DNA of 51,644 nucleotides from Elusimicrobiales bacterium (GTDB lineage: Bacteria; Elusimicrobiota; Elusimicrobia; Elusimicrobiales; Elusimicrobiaceae): assembly GCA_041651175.1 (NCBI GenBank), contig JBAZJT010000016.1, forward strand, positions 1 to 51,644. Reading direction: 5' to 3'. How positions within the stretch are numbered: position 1 is the first letter of the stretch; each line of letters begins with the position of its first letter. The notes below the pieces were generated by a model that worked only from the letters and a program-made list of their open reading frames with translations, was not told the origin of the DNA and searched no databases. A program made the translations under genes and the position numbers. Below are positions 34,119 through 42,550 of this stretch, piece after piece.

Positions 34119-35306
34119 TCACCTTTTAATCAGCCATTCCACCGGATCCACCGCAGTGGTGCCGGAGCGTATCTCAAAATACACAGTCTGGGCGGGGCTG
34201 CCGCCGGATATGTTCCCGTTGTCCGGGCCTGCGGTTCCCAGCGGCTGTCCGGCTGCCGCCTTGTCGCCTTTGCGCACCGACATATCCGCAAGCAGCCCGT
34301 AAACCGTGAAAAAACCGCGCCTATGGTCTATTATTACAACATTTCCGTATGAGCGGAAAGGACCCGCGTATATTACGTCGCCCTCCATGACGGAAAGGAC
34401 CTGCTCCCCCGGACGGGCCGCGATTTTGACGCCTTCCCGGTAAATCCAGGTTTTCAGCGCGGGAACCGCCTCCCGCCCGAAATTGCTGACCACCTCTCCC
34501 CCCGCCGGCCAGGGCAGGCTGTGGCGCGCTATGCTGATGCCGTTTTTTCCGCGGGAAGGGCCGGCGGCCTGTTTTTTCTCAAAATTCTTCAGGAATTTCA
34601 TCAGGCTGGCGGCGGAAGCTTTCAGATCGTCCAGTTCCGCCTGTATCTGCTGCTGCCTGTCCCTTGCCGTGTTGAGGGCGGCGACTTTTTTCCTGTAATC
34701 GCTCATGCGCCGCTCCTTCTCGCGGCGGAGCTTGTTGGAGCGATCCACCAGCTCGCGGCTGGCGCGCTTCCAGGAATTGAGTTGGCGCTGGCTGCGCTCT
34801 CTCTCATCCGAAAGGCGGGTAAGAAGGGACGCTTTCTGGTACAGCGCGGCCTGCAAATACAACTGCTGCGGCAGCCTGGCGCTGCCGTAATACGGAAATG
34901 ACGACAGTTGCAACGCGGCGTAAGTCCGCGTATCGTCGGCGGCAAGCCGCTTCCACCGCTCAAGCGAGGATTTCAGCGAGGCCGTTTTTATCTCCGTGTC
35001 CCGCAACAGATGCTCCGTCTGCGTCTTTTCGCGGAGAATGCCCTGCCGGGCCTGCTCGGCCTGGTCGCTTTGCCGTTTCAGGAACTCTATGTAGCGGTTT
35101 ATGTCGCGCTCCTGCTTGCGGTAGCGCTCCATCTCCTTTTTGCGCGCGCTCAGCTGGGACTGTATTTTCTCCAGTTCCTGCTTCGTCTGCTCGCGCGAGG
35201 ATGCCGCCGTGACCGGGGCGGCGCACAGAAACAGCGCCGCCAGCCACGCGCCGGCAAAGCCGGAAACCGCGCGCGAACTAAGCGGGCTCAGAGCGTTTCT
35301 TTCCAT
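34119..35306 (-). CDS. EnvC-like coiled-coil murein hydrolase activator with degenerate LytM domain
   Basis: A protein of about 395 residues: a signal peptide, a long Lys/Arg/Gln/Glu-rich coiled coil, then a LytM/M23-type domain. The domain is degenerate. The Hx3D zinc site is replaced by Arg and Lys (YREGVKI), the downstream His is missing (VYGLLADM for LYAHLS) and HLHFE has become TVYFE. It therefore cannot be a zinc peptidase and fits an EnvC-type activator of amidases. The adjacent ftsX supports this, since FtsEX controls EnvC in E. coli. The ATG at 35306 overlaps ftsX by 19 nt; 35327 is an alternative. Confidence 0.8.
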   Translation of the reverse strand: MERNALSPLSSRAVSGFAGAWLAALFLCAAPVTAASSREQTKQELEKIQSQLSARKKEMERYRKQERDINRYIEFLKRQSDQAEQARQGILREKTQTEHLLRDTEIKTASLKSSLERWKRLAADDTRTYAALQLSSFPYYGSARLPQQLYLQAALYQKASLLTRLSDERERSQRQLNSWKRASRELVDRSNKLRREKERRMSDYRKKVAALNTARDRQQQIQAELDDLKASAASLMKFLKNFEKKQAAGPSRGKNGISIARHSLPWPAGGEVVSNFGREAVPALKTWIYREGVKIAARPGEQVLSVMEGDVIYAGPFRSYGNVVIIDHRRGFFTVYGLLADMSVRKGDKAAAGQPLGTAGPDNGNISGGSPAQTVYFEIRSGTTAVDPVEWLIKR

Positions 35307-36115
35307 CGGAAAAGTATCCAGCCGCATAACGCGCCCAGAGCCGGCGCCGCAAACCGCCACTGCGCCAGCGGCAGGGACCACCACATCGGGCTTAAGTGTT
35401 TCACAGGAGAGACAAGCAGCCAGCACAGCAGCGCGCCGGCGGCGGCCCCGCCCGCGCCGGAAAGCAGCCAGCCCCAGACCTGAACGGAGGGAAGCGAAAA
35501 CCCCGCGCCGCGCACGGCGGCTATTTCAACGGCCAGCGCCGCCATGGCGAGAACAAAAGCCGCCGCGCAAAACACAAGCCGCAGAAACCGCCTGTAGAAC
35601 GAGGCGTGCAATATCGCGTAAACCTGCTCCGGCTTGTAGGAAACGCCGGCTATGGCCGGCATTTTGCCCTGAAGCACGTTTGCGTCCAGCCAGCCGCCGA
35701 TATTCTCAAGCGCGGGATCGGCCACTTTCACCGAAAAATACTCCGGCATCGGATTTTCAGCCGCCACGGTGATGGATTTTATCAGGTCCGCATCGCCCAG
35801 CTTCAGTTCCTCCAGCGCCTGTTTTTTTGAGACAAAGCGCGCCTCCGCCACATAAGGCAGCGCGCGTACCGCGTCTTCCAGCCCGTTCATGGCGGAAAGC
35901 GGGGCCTTGTCGTCCACAATCAGAAAAAGTCTGAAATCGTCCCGCAGCAGCGATTCAAGCTGCGCGCTCTGCTTTTCCATGAAAGCGGCGGCGCACAGCG
36001 GCAGCGCCAGGCACAGGCTTATCAGAAAAGCCGCCCTGTGGCCGCCGGTCATAAACGCCGGCGAACGCCAGGTCCGCGCGCCGCCGGTTCCGTCTCCTGA
36101 AATATTCTGGCGCAT
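35288..36115 (-). CDS. ftsX: Cell-division protein FtsX-like permease
   Basis: A 275-residue protein with FtsX topology: a first membrane helix (about 25-45), a periplasmic domain of about 120 residues (containing FVSKKQALEELK and NPMPEYFSVKV), then three helices. FtsX with the ATPase FtsE transmits a signal to EnvC-type activators at the septum. The downstream overlapping gene is such an activator. No ftsE is found in this window, though it usually precedes ftsX. I start at 36115 because the longer frame reads through dus. Confidence 0.82.
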   Translation of the reverse strand: MRQNISGDGTGGARTWRSPAFMTGGHRAAFLISLCLALPLCAAAFMEKQSAQLESLLRDDFRLFLIVDDKAPLSAMNGLEDAVRALPYVAEARFVSKKQALEELKLGDADLIKSITVAAENPMPEYFSVKVADPALENIGGWLDANVLQGKMPAIAGVSYKPEQVYAILHASFYRRFLRLVFCAAAFVLAMAALAVEIAAVRGAGFSLPSVQVWGWLLSGAGGAAAGALLCWLLVSPVKHLSPMWWSLPLAQWRFAAPALGALCGWILFRWKETL

Positions 36116-36126
36116 ATGTATTGATT

Positions 36127-37119
36127 CTATAATTTTTGCCGCCGCCATTCCTGCAAAACGCAGCGGGCCTGCTCCAGGTTCTCCGCGCGCATGAAGGCGG
36201 CGCGCAAAAGGGCGCAATCCGGCAGGCCGCGTATCCAGAAACCCGCCGTCTTGCGCGCACGCAGAACCGCCGCGCGGGGGCCGCATTGCCGCGCGCTGAG
36301 TTCCAGATACTCAATAAACAGTTCCAGCCTGCCGTATTCCGGGGCGGAGTATTGCGCGCCGCGCAGGCCGGCGTCTATGCACGCGAAAATGAAAGGGTCG
36401 CCTATCGCGGCGCGGCCTATCATCACCCCGGCGCAGCCGGCGGACAGGAAGGCCGCCGCGCCCTCCGCGTCCGACACGCCGCCGTTGCCTATAACCGGTA
36501 TTTTCACCGCCGCGCAGGCGGCAGCCACCGCGTCCAGGTCAACAGGACCGGAATGCGCGGCCCGCGCATAACGCCCGTGCAGGAAAACGGCGGAGGCCCC
36601 CTCGCCTTCGGCTATGCGGGCCAGCCGGGCGGACAGCGGCGCGCCTTTTTCAAGCCCGACCCTGGTTTTAACCGTTACCGGCGCGCCCCCCGCGGCGGAC
36701 ACCGCCGCCGCGACCACGCGGGCAAAGGCGCGCTCGTCCTTCATAAGGGCCGTGCCCGCGCCGGATTTGATTATTTTGGGAACCGGGCACCCCGCGTTTA
36801 TATCCACAATATCCGCCCCGCGTTCGGCGGCCCGGGCCGCGGCAAGGCGCACCGCCGCCTCGTCCTGCCCGAAAATCTGCATCGCGCAGGGATGCCCGTC
36901 CGGCCCTATTTCCAGCATATCGCCGGAGCGCCGGCTGCCGAACCGCAGCGCCACAGCCGACACCATCTCCGCGCACACCAGCCCCGCGCCGCCGCGCAGG
37001 CAGAGCAGACGCAGCGCGGAATCGCTTATCCCCGCCATGGGCGCCAGCGACAAAATATTGGAGCAGGTTACCCGCCCTATGCGCAGTTCGGAAGGGCGCT
37101 TACTTGCCGTCATTGACAA
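36127..37119 (-). CDS. dus: tRNA-dihydrouridine synthase
   Basis: A 330-residue FMN-dependent enzyme that reduces uridines in tRNA. It has the Dus barrel landmarks: LAPMAGISD, MQIFGQDE, DINAGCPVPK with the catalytic Cys, VTVKTRVG, FLHGRYARAAHSG, IGNGGVSD and GVMIGRAAIGDPFIF. It is closest in pattern to the DusB type. The N-terminus overlaps the preceding gene by 14-20 nt depending on which of two Met codons (37119 or 37113) is used. Confidence 0.92.
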   Translation of the reverse strand: MSMTASKRPSELRIGRVTCSNILSLAPMAGISDSALRLLCLRGGAGLVCAEMVSAVALRFGSRRSGDMLEIGPDGHPCAMQIFGQDEAAVRLAAARAAERGADIVDINAGCPVPKIIKSGAGTALMKDERAFARVVAAAVSAAGGAPVTVKTRVGLEKGAPLSARLARIAEGEGASAVFLHGRYARAAHSGPVDLDAVAAACAAVKIPVIGNGGVSDAEGAAAFLSAGCAGVMIGRAAIGDPFIFACIDAGLRGAQYSAPEYGRLELFIEYLELSARQCGPRAAVLRARKTAGFWIRGLPDCALLRAAFMRAENLEQARCVLQEWRRQKL

Positions 37120-38065
37120 GGCTGTAGTCGGAGGGTTTTCTGTCCTGAATCAGCAGGAGTTCGCCGGTGCTTGCGCCCACCGCGCGCATGACCAGCAGTT
37201 GAAAAGCGTCCGCCTCGCGCTCCATGCGCTCTATGCTTTTGGCGTCGCGGAAATCGTTCAGGATGGGGTTGGCGGCTATGCCGTCGAGGTACTTCTGCCC
37301 CGGAACGGACGGGGTGGCAAGCTCGTGCCTGAGCTTTTCCCGCTCGAAATGACGCTGCGCGTGGAAAAACTGACGCGCTATCGCGCCGGCGCACCAGGCC
37401 GGGGAGCGGAAAGCGGTGTTGTCGGTGAGCAGTATCGTGGGAACGCCGTTTTCAATCGCAAAATCGGTGCGGTCCGCGCCGCGTATGGCGAAAACGTACT
37501 GGCGCAGCTGCTGGAACAGGGAATTGTCGTAATGGCTGATAAGCACCAGCGACTTCATCACCTGATCCTGGAACTGCGGCTTGCCGAACAGCTTGAATTT
37601 TATGCCGGAAGCCAGGTCCTCTTTAACCAGGCCCGGCGCGCCCCTGTCCAGCCCGTATTTGCGCTGGAAAACGCGATCCCTGGCGGCGCGCGCCGCGGCG
37701 CGCTGCCTGTCGCCCATGCGGCGGATAAGCGTGCGGTTCCAGTAATTCATCGCCAGTATAAACAGTATCAGCAGCGCCGCCACGCGGGGCGTAACCTTGA
37801 AATCGCGCACAGGCGCAACCATTTTCTCGCGCACGGTAGCGGCCATCCTGACTGTGACTCCAGGCGGGGCGGCTTCCTGCGAAGGCAGGGAAATCTCCGT
37901 ATTTTGCGGGGTGAAGCCGGCTTCTTCCTGCGACGCCTGCACGCAGCGCGAAGGCGGAGACAGAGGCGGCGGAGGAGGCGGAGGCACAGGACCTCTCTGC
38001 ACATTTTCCTGCTGCTGTCCTTCCCTGTCCCAATAAGGCTGTTCCCGCGAGAATTGCTCTGCCAT
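37100..38065 (-). CDS. Membrane-anchored protein of unknown function with proline-rich N-terminus
   Basis: A 321-residue protein I do not recognise. Residues 1-90 are polar with a polyproline run (about 26-37), residues 93-109 form the only membrane helix, and residues 110-321 form a soluble domain with YVFAIRGADRTDFAIENG, ILLTDNTAF, FFHAQRHFEREKLRHELA and a terminal EADAFQLLVMRAVG segment. The His/Glu-rich helix recalls M48-type peptidases but no intact HExxH exists, so I do not call it a protease. It lies 2 bp after the zinc-ribbon gene and overlaps dus. Confidence 0.6.
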   Translation of the reverse strand: MAEQFSREQPYWDREGQQQENVQRGPVPPPPPPPLSPPSRCVQASQEEAGFTPQNTEISLPSQEAAPPGVTVRMAATVREKMVAPVRDFKVTPRVAALLILFILAMNYWNRTLIRRMGDRQRAAARAARDRVFQRKYGLDRGAPGLVKEDLASGIKFKLFGKPQFQDQVMKSLVLISHYDNSLFQQLRQYVFAIRGADRTDFAIENGVPTILLTDNTAFRSPAWCAGAIARQFFHAQRHFEREKLRHELATPSVPGQKYLDGIAANPILNDFRDAKSIERMEREADAFQLLVMRAVGASTGELLLIQDRKPSDYSLVNDGK

Positions 38066-38067
38066 GT

Positions 38068-38466
38068 TTATCCGAAGGATTTGGCGTAAGATTTATAGAA
38101 GGCTTCAAGCTCGGTTTTGGGATCCTGGAATTCAAGGATGTGCTTTTTACAGCCGTTGCGCGAACATATCTGCACCTGCCCGCCGTGTTTTAGAACAAAA
38201 GCCGCCATCTGGGCGCCGCAGCCGTCGCAGCGGCGCGCGCCCTTGAGGTCGGCATCGCAATGCGGGCAGCGCAGCCCGGCCACCTTGCCCGGCGGCACCT
38301 GAAACGGCGCAACAGTGTCGTAACTGCCGTAAACCGCGCTGAGGTAGAGCATCCCTCTCTTGCCGGCATAAGACACTCTCACGCAAACCGACGACCCGCC
38401 GCCTATTTTGCGCGGGCTCATCAGCGTTTTCAGACAATGCGGACATTTGACGGACAGTTGCAGCAT
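38068..38466 (-). CDS. Small zinc-ribbon protein of unknown function
   Basis: A 132-residue protein with four Cys pairs: CPHC at residues 8-11, a second CPHC, CDGC, and a CSRNGC-type pair near the C-terminus, consistent with one or two structural zinc sites. The start at 38466 is set by a strong GGAGGAG site just upstream; the longer frame has no such signal. It is coupled to the membrane protein downstream (2-bp gap), suggesting a joint function that I cannot name. Confidence 0.65.
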   Translation of the reverse strand: MLQLSVKCPHCLKTLMSPRKIGGGSSVCVRVSYAGKRGMLYLSAVYGSYDTVAPFQVPPGKVAGLRCPHCDADLKGARRCDGCGAQMAAFVLKHGGQVQICSRNGCKKHILEFQDPKTELEAFYKSYAKSFG

Positions 38467-38491
38467 ATCTCCTCCTGCCGGAGCGCGCCGG

Positions 38492-39313
38492 CTACTTTGA
38501 AATGAGTTTCTTCCCGCGCGGCTTGCGCCCGCCGGCCGCATTTTTATTTTTCGGAGACAATTCCCCGCCCGCGCCGGGATTTATGATATCCAGCCGCCAT
38601 CTGCCGCGCAGTGTGTCAAAGTTATAGACATTCTCCTCGTTGGCCACGCTATGCACGGCCATGAACTCCGCAAGCTGGTCATACTGCTTTTTGCTCTCTA
38701 TCGGGATAAGGCGGTGCGGCTTAAGCAACGCGCGGTTGAGCGGCGCTATGGTTTCCATGTCCGATATTTCAAGCAGGACCGTTTCGCCCCGCCTGTCCGG
38801 CTTGGCATCCGGGATAAACATGGTTTCCTTTTTGTGCATGCTGGCCGTGATGAAACGGTAAACCCCCTTCATCCTGGGAAGCTTCACCACGGCCTGCCTG
38901 GTCTCTCCGAAAGCCAGCTTGAACCCCGTAGTCAGGTTGCTTTCCGGCACGCGGGCCGTGAGCAATTCGCCCTTATGGGAAGCGGTTATCTCGTAAACGG
39001 AGCCGCGCATGAACATGAACTGCCCGCGCGGTTTCTCAAGCGCAACGTCAAAAGTATCGGCGTTCTCCAGTTCGCGCAGAAGGTCCCTTACCAGTCCTTT
39101 TTTGATATCACCGGACTCCACCAGCATGTTCCCTGAAGAGGCGTTCACATACAGCGCCCCGCCGTTTTCGTCGGTCTCAATGTACTCGTAGCCGGGAACC
39201 CCCTCGCGGAAAACGCGCATCCATATAGCCGCCGGCTCCAACGTGGCCGCGGGCGGCCTTACGGCATGAGCGGGACGGCACAAGGCCAGAACCAGCATGG
39301 CAGCCTGCATCAT
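38492..39313 (-). CDS. Exported protein of unknown function
   Basis: A 273-residue protein with an N-terminal signal peptide (cleavage likely after AHA, residue 17). The mature part is mixed alpha/beta with no recognisable motif; the C-terminus is basic (KPRGKKLISK). It is translationally coupled to the thioredoxin-fold protein (ATGA overlap at 39310-39313), but it has no Cys in its mature part, so it is not an obvious disulfide substrate. Confidence 0.6.
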   Translation of the reverse strand: MMQAAMLVLALCRPAHAVRPPAATLEPAAIWMRVFREGVPGYEYIETDENGGALYVNASSGNMLVESGDIKKGLVRDLLRELENADTFDVALEKPRGQFMFMRGSVYEITASHKGELLTARVPESNLTTGFKLAFGETRQAVVKLPRMKGVYRFITASMHKKETMFIPDAKPDRRGETVLLEISDMETIAPLNRALLKPHRLIPIESKKQYDQLAEFMAVHSVANEENVYNFDTLRGRWRLDIINPGAGGELSPKNKNAAGGRKPRGKKLISK

Positions 39314-39930
39314 AACCCCTCCCTGCGACGTATCAAAGCTTCGAAACCCGCCGCGGCCTGGGCCAGTTCGCGCGCGCCGCGCACGGGCTTGCCGTTTACG
39401 ATAAAAGTGGGCGTAACATCTATGCCATGCTCCGCGGCATACCTAGCCTCCGCCTCCACCGCCTGCCGGACCGAAGGGTCCCTCATGCACAGCGAAAATA
39501 CATCCCTGTTGATGCCCAGGCTGACGGCGTAAGCGTCAAACTGGGCCGGCTCGTCCGCGGATTTGGACCACTCATCCTGATTTTGATACAGCATGTCCGC
39601 ATACTGGAAAAACTTATTCTGCCAGCCGGCGCATTCCGCCGCGCCAGCCGCGGCCACGGCCCATTTATGCTCCGGCAGCGGGCTATGGCGGAAAGTCAGC
39701 CGTATATGCCGGCCATAGGCTGAAAACAGCCTGTTCATTTCCTCGTTCCCCACCCGGCAGGCGGGGCATTGCAAATCCGTATACTCGTCTATCACAATCG
39801 GCGCGTCCAGCGGACCTTTGACGCGGCTGGGCTGAATCTCCGGCGGAAGCTCGTATTTGCGCGCCACATAAATTCCCGTCGCGGCGGCGGCAAGCAGGCA
39901 GGCGGCGTAAAAGCAATAAATCCGTTTCAT
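39310..39930 (-). CDS. DsbA/DsbG-like thioredoxin-fold protein, membrane-anchored
   Basis: A 206-residue protein with an uncleaved or lipid-free N-terminal helix (about 4-22) and a thioredoxin-like fold of the Thioredoxin_4 type. The redox motif is Cys55-Pro-Ala-Cys58 (LQCPAC), and the cis-Pro loop is DVTPTFIVNG. It would introduce or shuffle disulfides in envelope proteins. No DsbB or VKOR partner is seen nearby. Confidence 0.85.
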   Translation of the reverse strand: MKRIYCFYAACLLAAAATGIYVARKYELPPEIQPSRVKGPLDAPIVIDEYTDLQCPACRVGNEEMNRLFSAYGRHIRLTFRHSPLPEHKWAVAAAGAAECAGWQNKFFQYADMLYQNQDEWSKSADEPAQFDAYAVSLGINRDVFSLCMRDPSVRQAVEAEARYAAEHGIDVTPTFIVNGKPVRGARELAQAAAGFEALIRRREGL

Positions 39931-39937
39931 AGGAGCA

Positions 39938-40159
39938 TCAGAGCAATCCCAGAATTTTCGCCGGGGAATGCGCGCCCTTTATTATGCGCAGCCTTTTGGC
40001 TTCTATCCCCAGCTCGCGCGCGGCGGCATTCAGTGCCTCTGCGTTGGCAAGCCCGCGTTCCGCAGGGGACTTCACCCACGCCTCCAGCGCGTCGGGGCCG
40101 CGCCGCTCCAGCCTGGCGGTTTTGGCGCCCGCATGGACCTTCAGCCGGATATAGCGCAT
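39938..40159 (-). CDS. YggU-like DUF167 protein
   Basis: A 73-residue protein of the DUF167 family: RLKVHAGAKTARLE at the N-terminus and the ERGLANAEALNAAARELG helix. Its function is not established. The start at 40159 gives the family's normal size; the longer frame reads into gpmI, which it overlaps by 19 nt. Confidence 0.82.
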   Translation of the reverse strand: MRYIRLKVHAGAKTARLERRGPDALEAWVKSPAERGLANAEALNAAARELGIEAKRLRIIKGAHSPAKILGLL

Positions 40160-41709
40160 GGGGCCGCGATAAGCGTCCTTGCCGTCATCTCCGGCGGCGG
40201 GGCAATGCCCAGCAGTTCCAGCACGGTGGGCGCGATGTCGCCCAGTATGCCCTTCGGGCGCAGCCGTGTCGGCGCGCCGCCGCGGATGAGAATGCATTCC
40301 ACCGGATTGCAGGTGTGCGCAGTTTTGGGCATGTCAAGCGCGGCGTCCCACATCTCCTCGGCATTGCCGTGGTCTGCGGTTACGATGGCGGCGGCCCCTG
40401 TCTCCAGCGCGGCGCGGACCAGCCGGCCGGCGCAATCGTCCACAATTTCCACCGCCCTGACGGCGGCGCCGAAATTGCCGGTATGCCCCACCATGTCGCA
40501 GTTGGCGAAATTGACAAGCACGAAATCATACGCGCAGGAGCGGATTTGCTTTTCCGCCTCGGCGCAAACCTCGGGCGCGTTCATTTCGGGATGCTCGGCA
40601 TAGGTGGCGGGGTCAAATGTGCCCTTTATCTCTATGCGGTCCTCTCCGGGATAGGGCCTGAGCATCTTGCCGTTGAAAAAGGAGGTCACGTGCTTGAACT
40701 TCTGCGTCTCGGCCAGGCGCAGCTGCCGCAGCCCGCGTTTTCCGATAACCTCTCCCAGCAGATTGGACATGGAGGCGTCCTCGTCCATGGGCGGCAGCGC
40801 GCTGAATTTGAAGGTGTCGTAATACCGGGTAAGCCCGCAATAAGCCACATTCAGCTTTACGGCGCGCTTTCCCGGATACTCGTCCTCCACGAAGGCTTTG
40901 GTAAGCTCTATCGCGCGGTCCTGCCGGAAATTGAAATGCACCACGGAATCGCCGTCTTTCACGCCGGAATAGCCGCCGATGACGGTGGGCGGCACATATT
41001 CGTCCACAAGCGGGGAGCCGTCCGGGTTTTTGCCGGAATAGGCGCGCGTTACGGCTTCTTCGGCGGTTGCGGCGCGTTCGCCCGCTGCCAGCGCTATGCA
41101 GTCATAGGCCCTGTCCACCAGCTCCCATTTCTCGCTGCGGTCCATGGCGTAATAGCGGCCTATGACGGTGGCTATCCTGCCGGCGCCGGTTTCCCGTATT
41201 TTGGCTTCCACTGTTTTCACATAAGCCAGCGCGCTGCGGGGAGGAGTGTCCCTCCCGTCCGCGAAAAAATGGATGTTGATATTTTTTACGCCTCTGCCCG
41301 CGGCATGGCGCATTATGGCGAAAAGATGCTCCTGATGCGCGTGGACGCCCTCGTCCTGCACCAGCCCCATCAGGTGGAGCGCGCCGCCAGTCTTGAGGCA
41401 GTTGTCAATACATGCCTTGAAAGCCGGCGCGCTGAAAAGCGAGCCGTCCGCGGCGGCGTCCATGAGCTTTTTAAGCTCCTGAACCACAATGCGCCCCGCG
41501 CCCATGTTGAGATGCCCCACTTCCGAGGATCCCATGAACCCCGCCGGCAGCCCGACGAATTCGCCGGAGGCTTCCAGCACGGAATACGGATATTTGCCCA
41601 GCCAGCCGGACACATTGGGCGTCTTTGCCGTTGTAACGGCATTGTATTTTCCGGGGGCGCCTATGCCCCATCCGTCGCGCACGATAAGCACCACGCGTTG
41701 TTTCGCCAT
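40141..41709 (-). CDS. gpmI: 2,3-bisphosphoglycerate-independent phosphoglycerate mutase
   Basis: A 522-residue manganese-dependent mutase of glycolysis. The nucleophile Ser is in GFMGSSEVGHLNMG, metal ligands lie in VRDGWG, DEGVHAHQEH, NFANCDMVGHTG and TADHGNAEEM, and FADGRDTPP is typical. It begins a long minus-strand run. A TAGAAT -10 lies 6 nt before its ATG. Confidence 0.95.
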   Translation of the reverse strand: MAKQRVVLIVRDGWGIGAPGKYNAVTTAKTPNVSGWLGKYPYSVLEASGEFVGLPAGFMGSSEVGHLNMGAGRIVVQELKKLMDAAADGSLFSAPAFKACIDNCLKTGGALHLMGLVQDEGVHAHQEHLFAIMRHAAGRGVKNINIHFFADGRDTPPRSALAYVKTVEAKIRETGAGRIATVIGRYYAMDRSEKWELVDRAYDCIALAAGERAATAEEAVTRAYSGKNPDGSPLVDEYVPPTVIGGYSGVKDGDSVVHFNFRQDRAIELTKAFVEDEYPGKRAVKLNVAYCGLTRYYDTFKFSALPPMDEDASMSNLLGEVIGKRGLRQLRLAETQKFKHVTSFFNGKMLRPYPGEDRIEIKGTFDPATYAEHPEMNAPEVCAEAEKQIRSCAYDFVLVNFANCDMVGHTGNFGAAVRAVEIVDDCAGRLVRAALETGAAAIVTADHGNAEEMWDAALDMPKTAHTCNPVECILIRGGAPTRLRPKGILGDIAPTVLELLGIAPPPEMTARTLIAAPCAISG

Positions 41710-41715
41710 ACGGAC

Positions 41716-41721
41716 ATTCTA
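41716..41721 (-). promoter_or_regulatory. -10 element of gpmI
   Basis: TAGAAT on the minus strand lies 6 nt before the ATG at 41709 with no ribosome-binding site between, so it is a leaderless-type start. It faces a similar element for the divergent marC gene within a 45-bp gap. Confidence 0.5.
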
Positions 41722-41742
41722 TAAAAATGCGCGGGGAAATTG

Positions 41743-41748
41743 TAGAAT
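41743..41748 (+). promoter_or_regulatory. -10 element of the MarC-family gene
   Basis: TAGAAT preceded by TG lies 6 nt before the ATG at 41755. No Shine-Dalgarno is present. Confidence 0.5.
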
Positions 41749-41754
41749 CAGAGT

Positions 41755-42342
41755 ATGTCCTTTGTTACCGCCGTGCTGACGCTGTTTTTCGTGATGGACC
41801 CGCTGGGCAATGTGCCGCTTTTCATCGCCGCGCTCAAAGACGTGCCTTACGAGCGCAAACGCCGGGTCATCGCGCGCGAGCTGCTGATAGCGCTGGGCAT
41901 CATGTACGCCGCCCTGCTTTTCGGCGGCAGAATGCTGGAGTGGATGGGCATAGACCAGCCGTCGCTCAGCATAGCCGGCGGCATAGTGCTGTTTCTGATA
42001 TCGGTGAAGATGATTTTCCCCCTCAAGGAAGACGGCTTCGCCGCCAGCCCGGAGGGGGAACCGTTCATAGTCCCGCTGGCCGTGCCGCTTATAGTGGGGC
42101 CTTCCGTGGCCAGCATGGTGCTTATCATGCCGCTGCGCGAGCCCGACAAGATGCTGCAATGGGTGTTTGTGATAGCGGCGGCATGGGTGCTTAACTGCGC
42201 GATACTGCTCTCCTCGGTGCGCATAAGCCGTTTTCTGGGCGAGCGCGGCATGATAGCCGTAACCCGCCTGATGGGAATGCTGCTTACCACCATCTCCGTT
42301 CAGATGTTCATGTCCGGCATAAAGCAATTCCTGGCGCGGTAA
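41755..42342 (+). CDS. MarC-family inner-membrane protein
   Basis: A 195-residue protein with six membrane helices. The family start FFVMDPLGNVPLF and the mid-protein PLAVPLIVGPSVASMVL repeat are diagnostic of MarC/YhgN. The two related PxGxxP-like halves suggest an internal duplication. The transport function is still unclear; the old link to multiple antibiotic resistance is not supported. It is a single gene, divergent from gpmI. Confidence 0.9.
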   Translation: MSFVTAVLTLFFVMDPLGNVPLFIAALKDVPYERKRRVIARELLIALGIMYAALLFGGRMLEWMGIDQPSLSIAGGIVLFLISVKMIFPLKEDGFAASPEGEPFIVPLAVPLIVGPSVASMVLIMPLREPDKMLQWVFVIAAAWVLNCAILLSSVRISRFLGERGMIAVTRLMGMLLTTISVQMFMSGIKQFLAR

Positions 42343-42437
42343 CACTTTGCACAGAGAAGTCCGCGCCGGCCGGCGGAACATTCCTGCGCGGAATTTGGTC
42401 CTCCTCGGATAATTCCGAATTCATCTACGGCCATCTG

Positions 42438-42464
42438 CGTTAACCTGAAAGTTTCAGGTTAACG
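42438..42464. repeat. 27-nt perfect palindrome
   Basis: 13-nt arms CGTTAACCTGAAA and TTTCAGGTTAACG flank a single G. It lies 5 nt before three DnaA-box-like iterons. It could be an operator for a dimeric protein or a short terminator-like hairpin. The AACCTGAA-G-TTTCAG half also appears, slightly changed, at the start of the repeat copy at 49836. Confidence 0.85.
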
Positions 42465-42469
42465 GCGTT

Positions 42470-42503
42470 TTATCCACAGATTGACCACAGATTTCCACAG
42501 ATT
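42470..42503 (+). repeat. Three CCACAGATT iterons with a perfect DnaA box
   Basis: CCACAGATT occurs at 42474, 42485 and 42495, that is, at 11- and 10-bp steps (about one helical turn). The first is part of TTATCCACA (42470-42478), a consensus DnaA box. No dnaA or dnaN gene is near, so this is not shown to be an origin; similar (C)ACAGATT runs are common intergenic repeats in other phyla. The rest of the 42343-42550 spacer holds no gene. Confidence 0.7.
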
Positions 42504-42550
42504 ATCCGGACTTTTCCCTTTATAACCGGGCATTGCGGCGGAAAATGAGA

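Noticed and set aside
37100..38065. M48-type metalloprotease
   Set aside because: There is a His/Glu-rich helix but no HExxH motif, so the catalytic zinc site cannot form.
42470..42503. Small CRISPR array
   Set aside because: The 9-nt units are spaced 10-11 bp with no spacers, which is iteron-like rather than CRISPR-like, and no cas genes are near.
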